Assembly (NCBI GenBank): GCA_002633005.1
Contig: NMRA01000405.1
Location: 82,702-146,701, forward strand
Reading direction: 5' to 3'
DNA: 64,000 nucleotides
Source of the DNA: Phoronis australis
Lineage: Eukaryota; Phoronida; Phoronidae
Position numbers and translations under genes: made by a program
Shown: positions 52,293 through 63,479 of the stretch, piece by piece
How positions within the stretch are numbered: the first letter of the stretch is position 1
How the letters are laid out: each line of letters opens with the position of its first letter
The notes under the pieces: model-generated
What the model saw: only the letters and a program-made list of their open reading frames with translations
What the model was told of the DNA's origin: nothing
The model's database searches: none

Positions 52293-54798
52293 GTATGCAT
52301 TATTGCTAAGATGATAATTTCATTCAGATTAATGCGCAAAATGATGAGAATATTCACAAATTTCTATGAGGGCAATGCAGGGGAGCTCAAGTGCACAAGT
52401 GCAATGTTTCGATTCAACAAGTTGATGAGTTATAACAGACTACGGTACTATCTCACCAATTCAGGACACGACGTCTAAAATTTTCATGAAAGGTAAATGT
52501 AGCAAATAGCATCAAGTCAATGTTTTATCATTTTTAGGTTCTGCACCACAGTTATTACCAGACAATGTTTTGCGAAATATTGGACATTCACACTATTGTT
52601 AGAAGCTTTTGAAAAAAGCTAAATTCCGCATTTATACTTGGTCCATCTTGGTGATATTGTACAGAAATAGTGAGAGAAATCTTGGTATAATCAATAAGTA
52701 ACCCAGGTGAATTAAGGTTATGTCCATCCGTATTTAGTGGCCTCTATTCTAACTCGTATATCAAAAAAACTAAGCTTTGTCAACTAGTAGAAGTGTATAT
52801 TTTCTAAAAGAAAAAAGATTAGGGAATATAAAAATACTTTTTGTATTAATGTACCATTATTATTTTTACATATAAACATTTTAAGTCAAAATTTAATTTT
52901 TAAGAAAGGTTCATTCATAGCAAAATAACCCCTCGGTCGATTTTAATGAAACTTTTTTAAATGAAAACTTCACCAGTTACCTGAAAAGCGCTGTTAGGAA
53001 TTTTCGATTAGTCTTTTCGTTTGGTTTCTATGACAAATCAACTCGCAAAACGTAAGGTATCTTTGTAAAAACGGAAGTCGTATTTGTCTTTGTTACATTA
53101 CTCTAAAAATAGGCTTTTATATCGAAAATCCTAACAACGTTTTTGAGACTGATGTCTAAATATCAAATTTGGAAAGTTTCAGCGAAATCACCGAGCCGTT
53201 TTCGAGAACTCGTGTTCCTAAGTTCAATTGAAGTCGATTTGCTGAAGCCGAGAAAAAGCCGATTAAACTAGGACAAGTGAAAGTGTCAAAGTCTTTGCTT
53301 AATTATTCGGTAAAAGCTTGTTTTCGATACACATAACCTATACAAGCCTTAAATATGTTCGCAATTTCAACATTCACTCGCAATGTCAACTGATTTTGCA
53401 GTGCGTAATTAACTTAATTATCATTAAAAACGTACCATTCCCAGCTAACTACTGTTGTTTGCGACCATTTGACCTACTTTTATATGTAAATAGGTTATAG
53501 TTCATTGTTATACATATGGCCTTTGCACGTCACCTGCTGGGAGACGGATACGAAACCAAGTAAGAAATAGATAACAAAGATCCAATCGGTGGTTAAAGCT
53601 TGTCATTAGCATGAGACCGAAACACTGAAATGTCAATTTATGAATTGAATGAAGGAATTAGGGTGACAATTTATCTCTTCACAATTTGCTGTGTTCATGA
53701 CCACAGAGGCCTGAGGCGACAGTAGCATTAGTTCTCAATGCCATTGGTTGTATGCATGTAGACGCACAACTCCCTTAGGATCAAAACTTCATTTTGTCTT
53801 TGTTTTCCCCGGCACCATTCTACCATAAGTATACCTCGTTTACTCAATGTTGTGGCGATTTTGTGAATGATAGGACTGAGGGTATACGAGGCTGTTCTGT
53901 ACCTGGCGGGAGATTCGATTTGATTGAAAGCCCTTTAACCTTTGACCTCGGGTAAGTAGTAAACAAGTAACCACGCGGGTGTGCGGCTCCGAGTTGGTTC
54001 TGTTAAATCTTTTTTTTTCTCGCTACGCAGTATATATTTTGTATTTGAAGTTCCCCGAGAATGAAGATAAGGTATTTTACTAGACACATGTGAAATATTG
54101 TGAAAATGGCCATTTTTTGTGAATAATGCTGGAGATGACCTTTAATGAAATACAGGAGCTTAGGTTGGTATGAAAATTTGTAAGTACGGTATGTGTCCTG
54201 ATGGATAAATCAATTGGGCAGTTAGGATTATGAATAGGTAAACCTTGAACTGGTAGTTGTCAGGTCAGTCTTAATTTTGACAACTGGTGATTGATTGACT
54301 AGATAAAACCTATTATTACAGGTACTTGTCAGTAGCCTATGTGAGCCTAATTTCCATTTTCTGGTGCCTTGTTGGTGTTATCACAGATTGATTAATGGTC
54401 CAGTGCAGTTTGGGTCAACATTGACATAGTGTCAGTGGTGAGAGGGCTAGGGAAGTGAAGGGAGTTGTCTTGCATGTGTAAGTGTCTTAAAGTTCTAAAT
54501 TAAAATTCTGTTTCTTTGATGGGGCACGGTTTTATTACCACTTTTTATGCCACTGTACTTTTGACATTTTTGGCTTGAAAAATCTTGAATAAGCTTGTTG
54601 GGCCAATCGGTCACCTTTTCTACCTTGAATTCCAAGCTTGAAAAACCTGGTCGCTTGGTAACCATTGCTGTGGAAGCTTGAATTTGATTGCTGGTCACTC
54701 AGTAACACCATTCAAGCTTACTTTCTTGAGGGTATTCAGTCACCAAGCAAAACCACTTTGGTATCGAGGTTATGCAATTTTAGTGTGCTGCCTTGATA
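52293..54798 (+). other. Intronic DNA, no firm feature
   Basis: A segment starting 54322 (ACCTATTATTACAG|GTACTTGTCAGTAGCC) has an acceptor and two open frames but only a moderate donor (CTG|GTGCCT), and is not called. The stretch around 52500-53200 is A+T-rich with weak family F similarity. No other feature seen. Confidence 0.35.
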
Positions 54799-54980
54799 TA
54801 CCGTAATCGTTCGGGTTAACGCCCTGGGCGGTTAAATTGGCGAACCCAAAAAATCGGGGGTGGGCGGTTAACCAGACATGGGCGCTTAAACGTGAAATTT
54901 CAAGAAATCGGGGGGGGCGGTTAACTGAGCATGGGCGCTTATTACGACAGGCAACCGCCCTGGGCGGTTAATCTTACCTT
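54799..54980. repeat. Left subterminal repeat block of family C copy 1
   Basis: GGGCGGTTAA occurs at about 54825, 54863, 54916 and 54962, alternating with GGGCGCTTAAACG / GGGCGCTTATTACG variants. All lie within 180 bp of the left end. Confidence 0.8.
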
Positions 54981-56339
54981 ATGATCTGAGTCACCACACG
55001 TACTAAGCCACATACTGGGATCGCCTAACACTTTGAAAAGAACTTTATCGCCACCAAGTGCGTACTCTGCGCACTCTAATTAACAAATAGTTTCGAAAAT
55101 GTAGAGTGTGGTCAAACTCCGAACGCTTGCATAGAAAGTTTGCTACATAATATGGCGCCTCAGGTGAGACCGATTATTGCGAATTATGCTCATTATTTCA
55201 CTATACTTCGCAGACGTTGAACATGTTCACCTGCGTAGCAGACGGTAGCTGTGCTGTCGTTTTAACCCAGTTGTGGTCACGTGCTGACCCATTTTTCCTG
55301 TGATCAGTGCACTCCCATAATAAACAACTTAACTGACGGTCACGTAGACAAGGACTACCAGCAGTTCCGAATTTCAGTTCAAAATCATTTCGAGATAACA
55401 GAATGTACTCCTGGTCTGAATGGTCAAAAAGCATAAAAATGTATAATCAATCACGAAATCGGGTTCAACTATTCAGCTGCCATGCACTGTCGATTCGCCT
55501 GTTTATGTTGCCGGTATGTGGAGTTGACATGTACGGTACTCTGGCCTTTCAATGGCTAAATACAATAACAAACTTTTTGTTAACAAACTCTACATTCAAA
55601 AAATTGCCACCAAGTTACATTGCAAAACACAAACACGAGTTTCTGTCTACACTCGCGTTTTTACTGGTCGACTTAGCAAACAAGAAGTCGGCCGATTCCA
55701 GTGTCGACCTTGAACAACCGTCGTTGCGGTTTTCGTTTCGACTGCGAGACGCAGCTTTTGTTAGCAAATGAAACCATCTATTCTCGGTAAAAATAATTCT
55801 TAGACGAAGCCTTAATTGTTCGGGTAAGTAACCCCGGTTTACTATATGCGACGAAATTACCGTGACGAGAGTACTCGAAAGACGGGGATCTCGATAACCC
55901 GGCAATTACACTCACCAAAATATAAAGAATTTATCAACTTTTCGCGGTTTATGGGAATTCTTCAAAATCCCGAGAGCTTACAACCTAAAGCGCATTCAGA
56001 GGGTTGGCAAAAGCAATGTCACATTTCTCTGACCTGGTTATTTCGAATGCATCTTTTATATAGTGCACTGTAGTCGATAACTCAGTGCGGCAGAGATTGT
56101 GGCTGAAAGTGGAGGTGTAGACGCCAGCGCGGTTCCTAAAGTTTGCGAACATGAGAAGAAAAGAAAGTGACAAAGTGTTCAAGTATTACATTTTGAAGTT
56201 AATCGATGACCCGTTACAATAATTTGTTACTGGTATCATAATTCACATTGCTAAACCGCGGTCTCTGAGGCCGTCGTTGCACTCAATGTTATCATCGATC
56301 TTAATCTAAAAGGTCGGGGATTCGCGTTTCCTATTAGCA

Positions 56340-56529
56340 CAGGGCGGTAATCACCAATCGTCAAAAGTAGGGGATGGGCGGTTAACCGAGCAGTGGGCGG
56401 TTAATTGGAAATCTTCAAAAATAGCAGGGGGGGCGGTTAACCGAGCAGTGGGCGGTTAAATCGAAATTCACCTAAAGTAGGGGGTGGGCGGTTAACTGAG
56501 CATGGGCGTTAACCCGAACGATTACGGTA
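56340..56529. repeat. Right subterminal repeat block of family C copy 1
   Basis: GGGCGGTTAACCGAGC / GGGCGGTTAATTGG / GGGCGGTTAAATCG alternate at 15-35-bp intervals up to the right terminus. The reverse complement of this block is nearly identical to the left half of the copy at 58944. Confidence 0.85.
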
Positions 56530-57079
56530 AGTCCAGGTCCATATACAGACTTACCTTAGAACAACTTGTGCTAGTGAAACCTTTCCCTTGTAGCGTATCG
56601 TCCACACACGTCTGATGACTGGTGCAAGGTATAAGTTGTCGTTGTGTGCATGGCATTGAACAGCTGATGCGAATACGGAGCAAAAAAAGACCCACATGTG
56701 TCTAATTGCACAAGCATGCACTTGATAATTTTTTTGCCTTGCGCCAGGTTTGCGGTCATACAGCGCACGTTACCCTAGAACAAGTTACCCCACCAGGCAG
56801 CCCCCAAACCTAGTGACAGCTGGTTCCAGGAGTAACTTGTTCTAGGGAACGTCTGTGTGTGGTTGGCACTGGAGGTAGGAAAAAAACTTGAATGATATCC
56901 ACCAAGTTTGAATGATATTGTCCAAGCTTGAGTAAGGTTAGATCTATGAAGCTTTACAATGCTTGATGGATTTAGTGTCATGAGCAATTTGTCAATACCG
57001 TGGACATGATACAGTAAAGTCTCTGCAATTTAGGACACAATATAGTGGAAGCACGAATTTTAAAATTTTTTTATAAAAG
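56530..57079. other. Intronic DNA, no firm feature
   Basis: AGAACAAGTTACCCC / GGAGTAACTTGTTCT (about 56777 and 56830) form a short inverted repeat of about 12 bp. CAGTAAAGTCTCTGCAATTTAGGACA at about 57012 looks like the worn end of a small cut-and-paste element. Nothing else. Confidence 0.35.
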
Positions 57080-57260
57080 ATATGTACGGTAGAACCAAGT
57101 CAATTCTTTTCCATGTTCAAGTTTTCTAAAGTGCCATAGCTACCACCGGACAATATTTCGAAAAGTTGTCGGCATAACAACAGTGTTGTAGCTCTCGAAA
57201 AATGAAGAAAGAGCAATTTGGCGATTATTTTTGTCCGAAATTGGTGCGATTTTACCGTGT
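57080..57260 (+). repeat. Dispersed repeat family F, copy 3
   Basis: 'CATAGCTACCACCGGACAATATT', 'AAAGTTGTCGGCATAACAAC', 'GCTCTCGAAAAATGAAGAAA', 'GGCGATTATTTTTGTCCGAA' and 'ATTGGTGCGATTTTACCG' align with the copy at 37800. Confidence 0.7.
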
Positions 57261-57479
57261 TGTGAATTTTGATTTTTTATAGAAAATTGTCATGTTGATG
57301 TATGGCGGGTCAAAGGAAATGCCCGTTGTTTTACCTGCATTTTGGTGATGACTATTGTAGCTTTTAAATTATGCTAATTTCAAAGTAAAATCTGCTGAAA
57401 AGTTAAAATCTTGTTGAGAAATTTGATGAAATGAAATTTGACTTGTCTACGTTATATTATAATCTTACCATTTTCTGCC

Positions 57480-57640
57480 AAAAATAATTGCCACATTTGA
57501 ACTTATTTCACTTTTGAAGGGTTTCTAAGATTTTACAACATTGCGTCGCAAACCGAAGGATATTTGTCATTGTTGTAGCAATTAAATCAGCCTTAAAAAA
57601 TGGAAATGACATTTTTTGTGTAATAACTGAAGAAGTATGG
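57480..57640. repeat. Dispersed repeat family F, additional fragment
   Basis: 'GCCAAAAATAATTGCCACAT', 'TTTCACTTTTGAAGGGTTTC' and 'CCTTAAAAAATGGAAATGAC' repeat blocks of the family in a second arrangement, next to copy 3. A further scrap lies at about 60180-60255. Confidence 0.45.
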
Positions 57641-58164
57641 TGCACTAAATGACCTATTTTGGGTTTATGTCACAAAGCTCTAGCCACTGAGATTGTTCTA
57701 GTCAGTAACAACTGAAGTTGTGGTAGTTGAGGCAGTCCACATTGTTTGTGGATTTATATTACCTTCTTTTGATGTGTTCAGGCTGTGAACAATGCCAGCA
57801 CCCCTCATGGGAAGGGGCAAACAGTATTTATGTACACTAGTTGGTTTGTTTGAAGTATCCCTTGAAGGTGTCAGTATTCATGCACAACCTGTCTGCTAGA
57901 ACATGTGGGAAGGAGGTTACACACTACCGTAGTGTACACCTGTGAGGTACAGTGATGAATCTGGCAGTCTGCCTGAGCTAAATTCAGCTGTTTTGAGTTG
58001 TGTATAGAGGAGCCAAGAATGTGGATGTTTAGGGACCAGTGGTCCCCTTTTTCTCAGTTGCCGTGCTGATGTGAACTTATGTTTGTTATGGTATTTTTTG
58101 TAATGGTACATCTGTAATGCGAGTTATGTAAGTGAGCAGTAAATAGGATTGTATCATCTGTAGG

Positions 58165-58290
58165 CCTTTACCCAGCAGACGTCCAAATGGACAGACACCC
58201 TGACTAAATTAAGACACTCTTGCTAGGACACCCTCATCAGTATTTGGACGCCCAAGTGAAGTAAGCAAGTAAGCACTGGTGCCTCTAGAC
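58165..58290 (-). repeat. Dispersed repeat family D, copy 4 (right end only, reverse)
   Basis: GACGTCCAAATGGACAGACACCC, TTGCTAGGACACCCTC, TATTTGGACGCCCAAGTG and AGTAAGCAAGTAAGCACTGG are the reverse complement of the right third of copy 1 (CCAATGCTTACTTTCTTACT ... CCCAAATGGACACCC). Confidence 0.7.
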
Positions 58291-58299
58291 TTAAAATTA

Positions 58300-58470
58300 C
58301 GCAAGACTAAGACCCCAGAAAAATGTCCAAATTTGGCTAACTTCTTGACATCATATCTCAGAAATGGCTGATTGGAATCTTATGAGACTTTCACATGCTA
58401 TTTGCTTAATGTACTGTCTTCCAAAACACTGTTAGGAAATGTTTCTTACGTGTTCCACTTTTACATGCAG
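58300..58470 (+). repeat. Dispersed repeat family E, copy 5
   Basis: GAAAAATGTCCAAATTTGGC, GACATCATATCTCAGAAATG, CTTATGAGACTTTCACATGC and CTTCCAAAACACTGTTAGGA give the clearest left part of the family. It adjoins repeat D copy 4. Confidence 0.7.
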
Positions 58471-58587
58471 CGCTATCAAACAATAGCAGAACTCTCTTCT
58501 GATTTCGGTAGGGATGGAAATTATCCACTTCATCAGTCACAGCTACTGACTAGGTAACTGCGGATTATTCTGGGAAATGTATCGGGC

Positions 58588-58685
58588 ATGATTTATTTAT
58601 TTATTATTTATTTATTTATTAATGTAATATTTACAATGAGGGTAGCCCCATCAGTTCATTTTGCTTTCCATGGGGGTCCTCAGAT
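58588..58685 (-). mobile_element. 3' tail of a LINE-type retrotransposon, copy 2
   Basis: A TTTATTTATTATTTATTTATT run at 58591-58620 joins the sequence shared with 23787-23850 (TTAATGTAATATTTACAATG, GGTAGCCCCATCAGTTCA, GCTTTCCATGGGGG). On the minus strand this is a conserved 3' end followed by a TAAA-type tail. It is 5'-truncated to under 100 bp. Confidence 0.55.
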
Positions 58686-58943
58686 ATCCTTCATTCATGC
58701 ATACTTCAAGAGGTTTGCCTCTTCTGTAAGTCATAAGTTCATCCCACGGCACAGTGAAACTTTGTTGCTAGCATTATGAAAGCAGGAATGGTGTTAAATC
58801 GATATTAATACCAGTTGGTTGAAACTTCCCGACCTCTCTGTAGGTGGCGCTGAATGCTTGTCCACTAACGACCTGATTGGCATTTGGCAGGATAGCGAAT
58901 TTCAATATGGCGTGGCTATTTTAAAAATTGTTGTTTAGAAATG

Positions 58944-59384
58944 TACCGTAAACGTCCGTAAACGTTCGGGTTAACGCCCATGCTCAGTTAACTGCCCACC
59001 CCCTACTTTAGGTGGATTTTCAAATTAACCGCCCACTGCTCGGTTAACCTCCCCTCTGCGATTTTTGAAGATTTCCAGTTAAGCGCCCACCTCTCGGTTA
59101 AGCACCCATCCCCGACTTTTTAAGGTAGAAGATTTAGCGCCCAGTGTTAGGAAACGTGCGATTCCCGACTTTTAGGTACAGATGATGACCGCAACGAGCG
59201 CAACTCGTTGCTGCGTCGAGTCAAAACAGGTCGTGGAGAACACTGGTAAGGTGGTAGTTTAAGAATGAAATAAAACATCGCTGTTTTGTGACGTTTTAGC
59301 ACATATTTATGCCGTGGTTCGACTGTAACCTTGATGGGTTTGCCAATTTAACTGCCCAGGGCGTTGACCCGAACGTTTACGGTA
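58944..59384 (-). mobile_element. TIR element family C, copy 2 (441 bp, internally deleted)
   Basis: It runs from TACCGTAAACG (with CCGTAAACGT duplicated at the very start) through TTCGGGTTAACGCCC to the inverted end GGGCGTTGACCCGAACGTTT and ACGGTA, bounded by TA. Its left half is the near-exact reverse complement of the right subterminal block of the 1.73-kb copy. About 1.3 kb of that copy's interior is missing. It is a typical MITE derived from a larger element. Confidence 0.9.
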
Positions 59385-59481
59385 ACTTAATGCTTTTACA
59401 TGATAAATGTTCTAACTGTATCAGCAAAAATGCTAAAACTCTATGGTCAAATCTTGCAAGCCCATCTATGTGTGATCACCA

Positions 59482-59898
59482 ATGCCTGGTTGCATGAAAC
59501 AGTTTCAAATAGGGACTCGACTAAGTTCCCTAAATCAACTGCGTATTTTTTGGACTTGTGAAAACATCAATTGCCCTTAATTGTGTTGTTTTAGTTCCAT
59601 TACTAAGTCAACTTTTGACTCGAGAGTAAACTCTACGTTGAATTGTCAATTATCGGAAATAATTAGAGACCTTTTCATGCAACACCCCCAATTTAAAGAC
59701 TGTGTCCCAATTTATTTTCAATGAACTCTGTGCTCAGTTTTTAGTTATATTATTAGAAAATGTAATTAATCAAAGAGGAGCTCATAATAAAGATGAAGTG
59801 ATATAAAAATATTGCATCTGTGAGTCCATAAATACACGAAAAGACTTAGGGACCTTAGTCGAGTCCCTATGTGGGACTATCTCATGCAACCGGCCACT
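59482..59898. mobile_element. MITE with about 50-bp TIRs
   Basis: GGTTGCATGAAACAGTTTCA ... ATAGGGACTCGACTAAGTTC at the left is matched in inverted form by CTTAGTCGAGTCCCTATGTG ... CTCATGCAACCGG at the right. About 46 of 52 positions pair by eye. An extra internal TTTTCATGCAACACCCC (about 59673) repeats the terminal motif. There is no coding capacity and no unambiguous target duplication. Its ends recall those of PIF/Harbinger-like MITEs (inference). Confidence 0.8.
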
Positions 59899-61036
59899 GA
59901 GGTCCATCAAGTTTCTCAGCTTATGCAAGAATATGGCCGTACTTACCCATTTGTTCCCACACACTGTATTGAGTTTACCATCCAAACGCGTTCTTCATAA
60001 TCTGTATAGGTATGGACAATGATTGGGAATTCTTCACCTATTTAGCTCAAAATGTGACAGACGAGTGAGATTTCATTTACCTGTTGAATTTTGCAATAAA
60101 AGAAATGGTTAAGAAAATGTTGGTGTACTGTAAGCGTGGTTGTGTTGGTGTTGCACAACAAAACAACATACAGAAAAGTTTCTTTTTTGCCGAAAGGTAG
60201 TCATCCTTTGAAATTTAGAAAAATTATAATTTTGGCAATTATTTGTGTACACAATAAGTAAAGAATTCTTGTACAGCTATTGTTGATTGAAAATTCATAT
60301 GCTTAAGTGTTACGTAACAGGCCTGGCTTCCAATGTTGTCTCCTGTTGGATTACTGAAATCTTTTGCTTTTTTAAGTTCTTATGCTTTAAGTCAATGGCT
60401 ATTGAGGTTGTCCTAAATGAAGACGGATCATTGGGTGGCGTCCCTGTTATCACACTTTAATTGTCTCCGTGAAGGTAGTAGTATTTCTCAAGTAGTCTAT
60501 CCTCGAGTGTTTCACTGAGTCATCCCATTCAGTTTTAGGGTGCGTACTAGGCAAGCCCCTGTTGGTGTAGGCGGCAATTTTTGTGACTGTTCTATTAATA
60601 ACCCTAGCAGTGTTGTACCTGATATGCCTTGTAAACAAGTAGTTGGGAAACTTGTGTCAAGGTTGGCTAGCCAACCGAATGCTGAGTTTTTTGTGCACGG
60701 AATATTTCTAATCTGGCACCGAGCGTGGAAATTATTGTTTCATGGACAAATATGTGAAATTCGCCATTTTACCATTCTTTTAGGTTGCAAATGCTCACAA
60801 TTTTATTGATCTTGTGTGCAGCAAATGTGCAGTTTATTCCCAAGTTAATAATGAAGTTAACCTTTCCTAGTAATTTAATAATTTTGTTTTAAAATCTTAA
60901 TCTGAAGAATTTTTACCGAATAAACATTTGGCAAATTTTTAAGAGGTCTTTAACATTATTAGTCTGGTATAGTAGAACTCTGAGTGCGGGGGAGTGTGTT
61001 TGTTGATTACCAGTTGCCACAGTAACCTACTCCCAG
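59899..61036 (+). other. Intronic DNA, no firm feature
   Basis: Only a family F scrap (about 60180-60255). No supported exon. Confidence 0.35.
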
Positions 61037-61097
61037 TCTCTCTGTGGAGGCGAGACTGTTAACACACTTCCTCTAGTGGTCTTGCGACTTGGCACAG
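61037..61097 (+). CDS. Weak candidate exon (61 bp)
   Basis: CCTACTCCCAG|TC opens a single stop-free frame in phase 0 (SLCGGETVNTLPLVVLRLGT) and ends GGCACAG|GTGAGTG, a strong donor, in phase 1. Phase 0 is what exon d would require. The acceptor tract is only fair and the peptide is not recognised, so this is tentative. Confidence 0.25.
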
Positions 61098-62056
61098 GTG
61101 AGTGAAGCAGTTATAAGGCCACTCCATACCAACTAACATTGCGTCTATACCAGGGGAGTTTTGATGTAAACTGCTTAGTTATTTAAACCTTTCAGGCTGG
61201 CTTTGGTAGTTACAGAGTGGACACCCAAGTTACCGCAGTTCGGTGCGTGAGTCATTGAAATAATCTCAAGGTGGCACTAATTTCACGCGCATTTGAGATA
61301 TCCTATATGCGATTGGGATAAAATAAAGTGGTTATAGTGGTAGAACGATCAATATTGTAAAAATATCTAATAATACCACAGCACGTGCCATTATTGACAG
61401 CGATAACGTCGATGACACAGAAGTTAAGGGGTCATACTGCATTGAAACGCCAACGCTCCGCTTTACAATCAATGCACCTGTCCACTGCAAAATTATCTTG
61501 CACTGGTAACTTCGATCCAGACCAAGTTGAAAATTTTCATGACCTGTTTGAATGTCTTCTGTCATCTTTATGTAAAGTAATGGTGTCCAAAAATACTTTC
61601 ACAAGGAAACATGTTTTTGCTTCAAATAAAAGTATGTGACTTGTGCATTGATTCGCATGCCAAGTGTTTGAAAATGCAATCCTGTGTTGACTCGAGACTG
61701 GACTTATTACCCAGTGTGAGTCATATTAGGAGGGTTCTTCATCTGTGTAGCACACATGGTGGACGATTAAGAACACTGTGTCAATTTTTTGTAAAAAGAT
61801 GAGAAAAACTATTCCCTTACCAAAATTTTTGTGCTTTACTGTTGATGCTACCCAACTCTAAGAGGAAATTTTATCACCTTTAGTAGGAGAGTCACCTTAG
61901 AAAATCGAGTCTAAGTTATTTTTGTGAAGTAGCTAAAGAACCTGGATAATGTGACTAAAATGATGACCTGTGATGATACCATATGCCCAAGTTCTGCCTG
62001 GCATTCTTTTAACCTCAGATTTTGATCTAGTTAGTAAAGGTTCTTGAATTCATCAG

Positions 62057-62104
62057 GACTTTCAGTCTGTCTGCTGTTCCACAGAGACATAACTCATGCT
62101 GCAG
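62057..62104 (+). CDS. Weak candidate exon (20 or 48 bp)
   Basis: The donor CATGCTGCAG|GTGAGTCC is strong. Two acceptors compete. Using the first (AATTCATCAG|GA) gives 48 bp, phase 1 in and out, reading LSVCLLFHRDITHAA. Using the second, with the better tract (CTGTCTGCTGTTCCACAG), gives a 20-bp exon that hits a stop in that phase. It could be an exon of the plus-strand gene or a non-coding exon. Confidence 0.2.
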
Positions 62105-63413
62105 GTGAGTCCCATGGGAAATGGCAGTCTTCAGTTGCAAAGGTGGTCTTGTTGGAGGTTTGCAGGTGTGTGATCTCCAGGTAGCATGGAAGAAAACCAT
62201 GTGTTCTTCCTGTTGTCAGCTGGAATGTTGGCCCACATGGCTCCTATGAACTCAAAGATTAACAGAACATTTTGACTCTTACGAAATGGAAAAAATGAGC
62301 AAAGTCGGTGCTGATTTGTGTCAAGGTTTTTCTGCTTCAATAAAAATTGTTGCCAAAATTGTTATTTTTGCCCTTGGCAGTGGCTTTTTAGAAATTGCAT
62401 TTTCTGTTTTAATTTCACCACAAAGTTGAGGAATGTTTACCGCCGGCCATCATTTGGCTCTGTTGAAAGTTATTTTGGCAACATGATGTAGCAGGTCTAC
62501 ATTTTCTTTAAAATATAACATTGAAATGCCACCAAGTGTTGACAGTGGTCATCGAGATTTTACTGTTTTCATAATTAATCTTCAAAATGGTTGTCTTACA
62601 CAATCCCAATGAGGATTGAACAATTTTGTCAGCAAGCAAACCTGATAAAAATGATGGTTTTTGTCATTGAACTTGTTGTTCCCTGTGTAGGCTAAACAGT
62701 ATACCAATAAACGTGTTAACCAATGCAGAGGTTTTATGAGACACATTGTCTTAGTTTTTGTAATGGTACATATAGTTTATGTCAATTGCTCAAGTATTGC
62801 TCATGTAAATATTTGATGTTGCCTGTCTGGCTTTGATGTGTATTGTATGTAAATGTCATTCTCTGTGCAAAGGGGTCTACCTGCAGGTTTACCTAGGAAT
62901 GCAGTTATAGCAATCAACCTTCAATAGTTTCCCTTTTCTCAGCTGAGGGCAACAAGTGTAACAAAATTATTGACTCCATAATGTGATTTTTCTGCACCCA
63001 TGAGTAGGCAACTCCAATAAGACTGGCTGCATTGTAATGTAAGGTATCCTTGCATTGTTTTTCATAGACAGAGGCTCTGTGCCCTGGGACTGCTTTCAAT
63101 ACATTCATTGCCTCAGCCTGTAATATGAATCTTTTCTGTACTGTATTATTGAATATTGTCATACCAGTTGGTAAGTTAGTCGTTTTTTTAGATCAAGAGC
63201 TCCATGTATGTCACAAGAAGCTCTCTTGCAGTGAATCTCTTGGCTTAACACGAACACACGGTGACTTTAAGAGAAGTTATTATAGGTTTGTTGGTATGTT
63301 ATTATGGCCGCATTTTGACTGCCTCGAAGAACACGTGTTTTATTTTTTGCTTCAGGTTTTGTACGTCGTGAGGCTGGATTGGTTGATTTTCTGATTATTT
63401 ATTTATTTCAGGA

Positions 63414-63479
63414 GATGTAAGGAAGCCATGTGATTGATAGTGTGTGTACATCTACTGGGACAGCCATATACAGCATGGG
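63414..63479 (+). other. Candidate non-coding or terminal exon
   Basis: The acceptor GATTATTTATTTATTTCAG and donor ACAGCATGG|GTGAGTTA bound a 66-bp segment with stops in all frames. Either it is a 5'UTR-type exon whose last codon is ATG (alternative promoter transcript), or translation entering in phase 1 would end after DVRKPCD. Its splice sites are better than its coding evidence. Confidence 0.25.

Larger units (their letters stand above)
54799..56529 (+). mobile_element. TIR element family C, copy 1 (about 1.73 kb)
   Basis: The ends are exact inverted repeats of about 25 bp. The left end is TACCGTAATCGTTCGGGTTA and then ACGCCC; the right end is GGGCGTTAACCCGAACGATT and then ACGGTA. The terminal TA on both sides fits a TA target duplication. 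Both flanks inside the TIRs carry subterminal repeats of GGGCGGTTAAC (at least four at the left, seven at the right) separated by AATCGGGGG-type spacers. Such arrays usually bind transposase. The middle (about 55000-56280) has short frames on both strands (plus 55403-55771, minus 55615-55905) but no recognisable transposase. Confidence 0.9.

Noticed and set aside
55403-55771. 122-codon plus-strand frame in the 1.73-kb TIR element as a transposase
   Set aside because: No catalytic motif is visible and an overlapping minus-strand frame of similar length exists; chance cannot be excluded.
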